Of a DNA stretch of 12,118 nucleotides, positions 7,943 to 12,118 are shown in pieces (the stretch's first letter is position 1; every line of letters begins with the position of its first letter). Below the pieces are notes generated by a model. That model saw only the letters and a list, made by a program, of their open reading frames with translations. It made no database searches and was not told where the DNA came from. Source of the DNA: an uncultured Prevotella sp. (GTDB lineage: Bacteria; Bacteroidota; Bacteroidia; Bacteroidales; Bacteroidaceae); NCBI GenBank assembly GCA_946999025.1, contig CAMQBP010000044.1, positions 1-12,118 of the forward strand, read 5' to 3'. The position numbers and the translations under genes are program-made.

Positions 7943-8734
7943 ATGAGAGTCATTATTGAAGAAAATTACGAGTCGCTGTCACGTTGGGCAGCCGAACATG
8001 TCATTGTGCGTATTAACAAGTTCAACCCAACACCTGATCATCCTTTCGTGTTAGGCTTGCCTACTGGTTCGTCTCCAGAGGGTATGTATGCTCGCTTGGT
8101 AAACGCTTGTAAAGAGGGTAGAGTGTCATTTAAAAATGTATTGACCTTCAACATGGATGAGTATGTGGGTTTGCCTGAATCGCATCCCGAAAGCTATCAT
8201 TCATTCATGGCGCGGAATTTGTTTGACCATATCGACTGTCCCAAGGAAAACATCCATATTCTTAACGGCAATGCGAAGGATTTAGAGGCTGAATGCAAGG
8301 CATACGAAGAGAAGATTAAAGCTGCGGGGGGCATTGATTTGTTTATTGGCGGCATTGGCCCAGACGGTCATATTGCTTTTAATGAGCCCTGCTCATCGTT
8401 GACATCCCGCACACGCATCAAAACACTGACCAGCGACACGATTATCGCCAACAGTCGATTCTTTGACAACGATGTAAACAAAGTTCCAAAACACGCATTG
8501 ACGGTTGGTGTAGGAACCGTGATGGATGCGCAAGAAGTGATGATACTCTGTAACGGTCATCACAAGGCTCGCGCCCTGCAAGCTGTGGTAGAAGGACCGG
8601 TTACCCACTATTGGACAATCAGTGTGCTTCAGCAACATCCGCACGGAATCATCGTTTGTGACGAACCTGCGACCGACGAACTGAAAGTTGGAACGTATCG
8701 CTACTTTAAAGATATTGAAAAAGATAACATTTAA
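7943..8734 (+). CDS. nagB: Glucosamine-6-phosphate deaminase NagB
   Basis: This 263-aa protein lines up with E. coli NagB (266 aa) almost without gaps, so residue numbers coincide. It converts glucosamine-6-P to fructose-6-P and ammonia in the cytosol, the committed step of amino-sugar use. The catalytic residues D72 (FNMDEYVGLP), D141, H143 and E148 (GPDGHIAFNEP) are all present. The residues that bind the allosteric activator GlcNAc-6-P in E. coli are also present: S151, R158, K160 and Y254. Allosteric control by GlcNAc-6-P is therefore likely. I chose ATG 7943 (MRVIIEENYE) over the in-frame TTG at 7937 because it matches the usual NagB N-terminus. It follows the hexosaminidase by 21 bp and is followed by an intrinsic terminator. 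Confidence 0.97.
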   Translation: MRVIIEENYESLSRWAAEHVIVRINKFNPTPDHPFVLGLPTGSSPEGMYARLVNACKEGRVSFKNVLTFNMDEYVGLPESHPESYHSFMARNLFDHIDCPKENIHILNGNAKDLEAECKAYEEKIKAAGGIDLFIGGIGPDGHIAFNEPCSSLTSRTRIKTLTSDTIIANSRFFDNDVNKVPKHALTVGVGTVMDAQEVMILCNGHHKARALQAVVEGPVTHYWTISVLQQHPHGIIVCDEPATDELKVGTYRYFKDIEKDNI

Positions 8735-8740
8735 CAACTC

Positions 8741-8779
8741 AAGGGGCGAGTAGCGTATAAAAACTACTAGCCCTTTTTT
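8741..8779 (+). terminator. Intrinsic terminator after nagB
   Basis: GGGGCGAGTAG (8743-8753) pairs with CTACTAGCCC (8764-8773) with one G/A mismatch, the loop is 10 nt, and a run of six T (8774-8779) follows. Two A-U pairs and a G-U pair extend the base of the stem. This is a standard rho-independent terminator starting 6 bp after the nagB stop. It ends only 14 bp before the ATG of the next gene in the same direction, so it either separates the two transcription units or attenuates read-through. Confidence 0.85.
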
Positions 8780-8793
8780 ATCGATGTAAAAAC

Positions 8794-10782
8794 ATGAATC
8801 TAAATTTAAGTTCAGAGATTGTATTAACTAAAATTCCGGTTGAAATATACCGACCTAAAACGGCTATAGACCGTTCGGAGTTAACACGTTACGAAAAAAT
8901 ACACACGAACATCTTTGCTAAAGAAGAAGAAGGTGTGAAGCACGTGGCAGAAAACATAGCTGCCATTATTAAGAATAAGCAAAAAGAAGGCAAGTTCTGT
9001 GTACTTGGTTTGGGTACAGGTTTGTCACTCACGCCAATTTATAAAGAGCTGATTAGCATGTACGAAGCTAAACAGTTGAGCTTTCGTAATGTTGTTGTTT
9101 TCAATGCATACGAATATTTCCCACTCACATCCAAATCGCAAAACAGCAGTATCAATCAGTTGTGCACGCGCTTCTTAGACCACATAGACATCGACAAGAA
9201 AAACATATTTACCTTAGATGGTAGCATTTCGCAAGACGATGTGCAGAATCATTGTCGCTTATACGAGGAGCGTATCAACACGTTTGGAGGCATTGACGTG
9301 ATGTTGATTGGAATTGGTCGTAGTGGAAACATCGCTTGCAACGTGCCTGGATCAACAGTTACCAGCAATTCGCGCATTATCTTAGTAGACAATGTGCTGC
9401 GACAAGAAATGACCTTGAGCTTTGGAACGAACGAGCAAGTGCCTCCTTGTTCCATCACCATGGGTATTGCAACCCTGTTGAAAGCAAAGAAAATATTTCT
9501 TGCTGCATGGAGTGAAGAAAAGGCTGAGGTTATACAAAAAACCGTTGAGGGCGTAATTACCGATGCGCTTCCTGCCTCATTCTTGCAAACTCACAACAAC
9601 GTTGAGGTGGTTATCGACCTGCCTGCAGCGTCTCGTCTGACACGCATCGTGCACCCTTGGTTGGTAAAATCGTGCCAATGGACGGATAAATTGGTGCGCT
9701 CGGCTTTGGTATGGTTATGTCAGCTCACTGGAAAACCTATCTTGAAGTTGACCAATAAAGATTACAACGACCACGGTTTGAGTGAGTTGTTGGCGCTTTA
9801 TGGTTCGGCATACAACGCCAACATTAAGATTTTTAACGACTTACAGCATACCATTACGGGCTGGCCAGGTGGTAAACCCAATGCCGATGACACTTACAGA
9901 CCTGAGCGTGCGAAACCATTTCCTAAGCGAGTAATTGTCTTTTCTCCACATCCCGACGATGATGTAATCTCCATGGGTGGCACTTTACGCCGACTGGTTC
10001 AGCAGGGACACGACCTCCATGTGGCTTACGAAACCAGTGGAAACATTGCCGTAGGTGATGAAGAGGTAACGCGTTTCATGCACTTCATCAACGGATTTAA
10101 TCAGATATTCGATGCCGAGAAAGATAAGATGATTAAACAAAAGTATAGTGAAATCAAGAAATTCTTGGCAAATAAGAAGGATGGCGACATCGACACCTTA
10201 GATGTAAGAACCATCAAAGGGTTGATTCGGCGTGGCGAAGCACGCACAGCCTGTACATACAATGGTGTGCCATTAGACCATGTTCACTTCCTTGACTTAC
10301 CTTTCTACGAGTCGGGTAAGATTGAAAAGCTGCCAATGACTGAAAAGGATGTTGAGATTGTGCGTCAACTCTTGCAAGAGGTTAAGCCGCATCAAATATA
10401 CGTAGCTGGCGACTTGGCCGACCCACATGGTACTCATAAGAAATGTACTGATGCCGTGTTGGCCGCTCTTGAACTTGAAAAAGAAGATGGAGCAGAATGG
10501 TTGAAAGATTGTAGAGTGTGGATGTATCGTGGTGCTTGGGCTGAATGGGAAATTGAAAACATTGAGATGTGTGTGCCCATGAGTCCTGAAGAGTTGCGTG
10601 CTAAGCGCAACAGCATCTTGAAACATCAGAGTCAAATGGAAAGTGCACCATTCCTTGGCAACGACGAACGTTTGTTCTGGCAGCGCTCTGAAGACCGCAA
10701 TCATGCTACTGCAGCCCTATACGACAGTCTGGGGTTGGCATGCTACGAAGCCATGGAGGCATTTGTAGAGTATAAAGTATAG
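8794..10782 (+). CDS. NagB-like (deaminase-dead) / PIG-L LmbE-type deacetylase fusion protein
   Basis: This 662-aa protein has two domains. Residues about 30-290 have the NagB/isomerase fold (GLGTGLSLTPIYKEL, LDHIDIDKKNIFTLDG, ITMGIATLLKAKKIFL). Aligned with the nagB product encoded just upstream, every catalytic position is changed: D72 is Y106 (FNAYEY), and D141, H143 and E148 are S177, N179 and V184 (GRSGNIACNVP). Deaminase activity is thus very unlikely. A conserved-looking linker (about 290-380) leads to a PIG-L/LmbE domain with HPDDD at 386-390 and DPHGTH at 543-548. These give the expected zinc ligands H386, D389 and H548 and the base D388, so a zinc N-deacetylase acting on a GlcNAc-type substrate is likely. 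The architecture matches the family annotated as glucosamine-6-phosphate deaminase-like (I recall PRK02122) in Bacteroidota. No signal peptide is seen, so it is cytosolic. An automatic label of NagB would be misleading. The natural substrate is unknown. Confidence 0.9.
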   Translation: MNLNLSSEIVLTKIPVEIYRPKTAIDRSELTRYEKIHTNIFAKEEEGVKHVAENIAAIIKNKQKEGKFCVLGLGTGLSLTPIYKELISMYEAKQLSFRNVVVFNAYEYFPLTSKSQNSSINQLCTRFLDHIDIDKKNIFTLDGSISQDDVQNHCRLYEERINTFGGIDVMLIGIGRSGNIACNVPGSTVTSNSRIILVDNVLRQEMTLSFGTNEQVPPCSITMGIATLLKAKKIFLAAWSEEKAEVIQKTVEGVITDALPASFLQTHNNVEVVIDLPAASRLTRIVHPWLVKSCQWTDKLVRSALVWLCQLTGKPILKLTNKDYNDHGLSELLALYGSAYNANIKIFNDLQHTITGWPGGKPNADDTYRPERAKPFPKRVIVFSPHPDDDVISMGGTLRRLVQQGHDLHVAYETSGNIAVGDEEVTRFMHFINGFNQIFDAEKDKMIKQKYSEIKKFLANKKDGDIDTLDVRTIKGLIRRGEARTACTYNGVPLDHVHFLDLPFYESGKIEKLPMTEKDVEIVRQLLQEVKPHQIYVAGDLADPHGTHKKCTDAVLAALELEKEDGAEWLKDCRVWMYRGAWAEWEIENIEMCVPMSPEELRAKRNSILKHQSQMESAPFLGNDERLFWQRSEDRNHATAALYDSLGLACYEAMEAFVEYKV

Positions 10783-10794
10783 GTAAGACTTTAC

Positions 10795-10858
10795 GTCTGT
10801 TTGAATGCTTCGCAAATATCTTTTTCGGCAGAAAAGGTGTTTGCGAAGCATGAAAGAC
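10795..10858 (+). repeat. Long uninterrupted hairpin after the fusion gene (possible terminator or RNA element)
   Basis: Positions 10805-10825 pair with 10831-10851 in a continuous 21-bp stem around the 5-nt loop CGGCA. The outer 12 bp are exact (ATGCTTCGCAAA against its complement). The inner part includes three G-U pairs that exist only in plus-strand RNA. GTCT (10795-10798) and AGAC (10855-10858) can extend the base with small bulges. It begins 12 bp after the stop of the fusion gene. No T-run follows, so it is not a classical intrinsic terminator, although it could stabilise the 3' end of the transcript. Confidence 0.7.
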
Positions 10859-10878
10859 AGGTGTTCGGAATGAATGAT

Positions 10879-10956
10879 TTACCCCAGTTAGAGGTAGGCT
10901 TTGAAAACATTTGAGTTGTTCCAACTCGTTTGTTGCCATCCCTTTAACTGGGGTAA
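10879..10956. repeat. Second structured inverted repeat between the convergent genes
   Basis: TTACCCCAGTTA (10879-10890) is exactly complementary to TAACTGGGGTAA (10945-10956). In plus-strand RNA the stem continues with G-U, A-U, G-C, G-C, then after a small internal loop GGC/GCC (10897-10899 with 10935-10937). Inside sits a separate hairpin GAGTTG-TTC-CAACTC (10913-10927). The result is a compact 78-nt branched-looking fold centred in the gap between the fusion gene and ansA. It could be a bidirectional 3'-end structure, a small RNA, or a copy of a dispersed repeat. Confidence 0.65.
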
Positions 10957-10984
10957 CGCATGCTTATACTGGCAAAATGCATGG

Positions 10985-12040
10985 TCAGTTCATGGTGTCG
11001 TTTGGCGGAAGGGTAATCTCTCCTGCTATTGATTGTTTCATCTTTTGGCAGATGGTGGTATAGTCATCATATTGAGCCTGTAAAAACATCAGCTTGGCAA
11101 CGGCTGCTTCAACGGTGCTATCGTAGCCGCTGATGACGCCCGCATGTTGTAATTGATAACCAGTGCCGTAACGCGTCATCTCTACATTGCCACATACACA
11201 CTGGCTGATATTGACGATAACAACACCTCGTTCTGCAGCTTGGCTAAGCAGCTGTGTGAGCCATGTTTGCTGCGGGGCGTTTCCACTCCCGTAACTGCGC
11301 ATCACAATACCCCTCAAATTGGGTACTTCGAGAATCTGTTGCACAATATCTTCTTGTAAACCAGGAAAGAGCGAAAAGACCATCACATGAGGATCCAAGT
11401 GTGTATGGGGAACCATAGGCCTATTGAAGTCGGGCTTTAAAATAAGATGTTCATGATAGGCGAAGTTCACACCTGCATCACAAAGGTGAGGATAGTTGAA
11501 CGAATCGAACGCATTGAATCCATCTGCATTTTGTTTCGTACTGCGATTGCCCCGCAACAGACTGCCATTAAAATAGATGCACACCTCTGGAACGATGGCT
11601 GTTCCATCTTCATGATGTGCCGCAGCCAGTTCGATACTTGATATGAGGTTTTCCTTTCCGTCTGTCCTCAACACGCCAATAGGCAGCTGGCTACCTGTGA
11701 GAACAACAGGTTTTGTGAGGTTTTCCAACATGAACGATAGGGCAGAGGCAGTGTAGGCCATGGTGTCGGTACCGTGCAGGATGATAAATCCGTCATACTG
11801 TTCATAACGTTCGCTGATGATGGTCACCAACTTTGCCCACATGGTTGGGTTCATGTCACTCGAATCAATGGGCGGAGTGAACTGATAGACATCAACATCT
11901 GTCTGAATCAACTCAAACTCCGGCACGTTCTCAACTAAATGATGAAAGTCGAGAGGCTCCAATGCATCGGTCTTGATGTTCTTTCCCATACCGATAGTGC
12001 CACCGGTGTAGATTAGTAAAACCTTGTTTGTTCTTTTCAT
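10985..12040 (-). CDS. ansA: Type I (cytosolic) L-asparaginase
   Basis: This 351-aa protein hydrolyses L-asparagine to aspartate and ammonia. The N-terminal signature YTGGTIGM (residues 11-18) holds the nucleophile T15. HGTDTMAYTASAL (89-101) holds T91-D92 of the second catalytic triad. TGSQLP (115-120) and GNRSTK with K169 complete the family pattern. The C-terminal domain contains NISQC and GYDSTVEAAVAKL, as in AnsA. The length is close to E. coli AnsA (338 aa), and there is no signal peptide, which supports the cytosolic low-affinity type I enzyme rather than the periplasmic type II. ATG 12040 is the only sensible start. The gene lies 24 bp after an RNA methyltransferase gene in the same direction and is probably co-transcribed with it. 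It converges on the fusion gene. No functional tie to the amino-sugar genes is evident apart from both producing ammonia. Confidence 0.95.
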   Translation of the reverse strand: MKRTNKVLLIYTGGTIGMGKNIKTDALEPLDFHHLVENVPEFELIQTDVDVYQFTPPIDSSDMNPTMWAKLVTIISERYEQYDGFIILHGTDTMAYTASALSFMLENLTKPVVLTGSQLPIGVLRTDGKENLISSIELAAAHHEDGTAIVPEVCIYFNGSLLRGNRSTKQNADGFNAFDSFNYPHLCDAGVNFAYHEHLILKPDFNRPMVPHTHLDPHVMVFSLFPGLQEDIVQQILEVPNLRGIVMRSYGSGNAPQQTWLTQLLSQAAERGVVIVNISQCVCGNVEMTRYGTGYQLQHAGVISGYDSTVEAAVAKLMFLQAQYDDYTTICQKMKQSIAGEITLPPNDTMN

Positions 12041-12064
12041 AGTAGATTTGTTTTAGACTCTGTC

Positions 12065-12118
12065 TTAGCGTTGCTCAAGTAGTACCACGTTCTCAACATG
12101 CGGCGTGTGGGGGAACAT
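12065..12118 (-). CDS. C-terminal end of a TrmA/RumA (RlmD)-family RNA uracil-5-methyltransferase, partial
   Basis: The minus-strand frame entering from the right edge encodes MFPHTPHVENVVLLEQR and then TAA. The string MFPxTPHVExVVL is the very characteristic C-terminus of SAM-dependent RNA m5U methyltransferases (TrmA, RlmC, RlmD), located just after the catalytic Cys/Glu region. In Bacteroidota the usual annotation is 23S rRNA uracil-1939 methyltransferase RlmD/RumA, but 17 residues cannot tell paralogues apart. The stop lies 24 bp before the ansA start, so the two genes may form one transcript. Confidence 0.8.
   Translation of the reverse strand: MFPHTPHVENVVLLEQR

Noticed and set aside
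10706..10939. 77-codon minus-strand ORF spanning the end of the fusion gene and both intergenic hairpins
   Set aside because: Its reading frame is antisense to the conserved C-terminus of the fusion protein and runs through the inverted repeats, so its codons are explained by those features.
1..12118. CRISPR array, tRNA, rRNA, insertion sequence, phage or defence genes
   Set aside because: No regularly spaced repeats, cloverleaf-like sequences, transposase or integrase motifs, or target-site duplications were found on reading both strands; all long frames fit ordinary chromosomal families.

Overview
The window looks like a chromosomal segment of a Bacteroidota bacterium, most likely order Bacteroidales and perhaps a Prevotella-like genus. 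Three things point there. Two upstream regions carry the Bacteroidota -7 promoter element TAnnTTTG, and one of them also has an exact TTTG at 19 bp spacing. No Shine-Dalgarno sequences stand out before the genes. The gene families are typical of the group: a DUF4954 beta-helix protein, a long M16 peptidase and a NagB-like/PIG-L fusion. The genus is inferred from general resemblance and was not tested. The genes look like ordinary chromosomal housekeeping and sugar-catabolism genes. I see no insertion sequence, phage gene, CRISPR array, tRNA or rRNA.

Left block, all minus strand (1-5600): an hflX GTPase gene with a near-ideal promoter, then a DUF4954 protein 9 bp downstream, then 73 bp later an exported M16 zinc peptidase whose 3' end lies outside the window. 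The first two are almost certainly co-transcribed, and the third may be.

Middle (5547-6316): a 770-bp AT-rich divergent intergenic region with no convincing gene. It holds the hflX promoter, an isolated 22-bp hairpin, a 12-bp perfect palindrome, and a -7 box preceded by a 7-bp inverted repeat that probably forms the control region of the right-hand sugar genes.

Right block, plus strand (6317-10782): an exported GH20 beta-N-acetylhexosaminidase, then nagB 21 bp later, then an intrinsic terminator, then a two-domain protein. That protein has a NagB-like N-terminus in which all four catalytic positions are substituted and a PIG-L/LmbE deacetylase C-terminus whose zinc motif looks intact. A plausible reading is GlcNAc harvesting: the hexosaminidase releases amino sugar outside the cytoplasm, a deacetylase step gives glucosamine (phosphate), and NagB converts glucosamine-6-P to fructose-6-P and ammonia. 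No nagA, kinase or transporter is in the window, so the link between the PIG-L domain and this pathway is inference.

Far right, minus strand: a type I L-asparaginase (ansA) convergent with the fusion gene. The 202 bp between them hold two separate large RNA-fold-like inverted repeats. Upstream of ansA, 24 bp away, are the last 17 codons of an RNA uracil-5-methyltransferase (RumA/RlmD family). The most interesting items are the fusion protein with its dead deaminase domain, the terminator placed directly before its gene, and the structured intergenic repeats.
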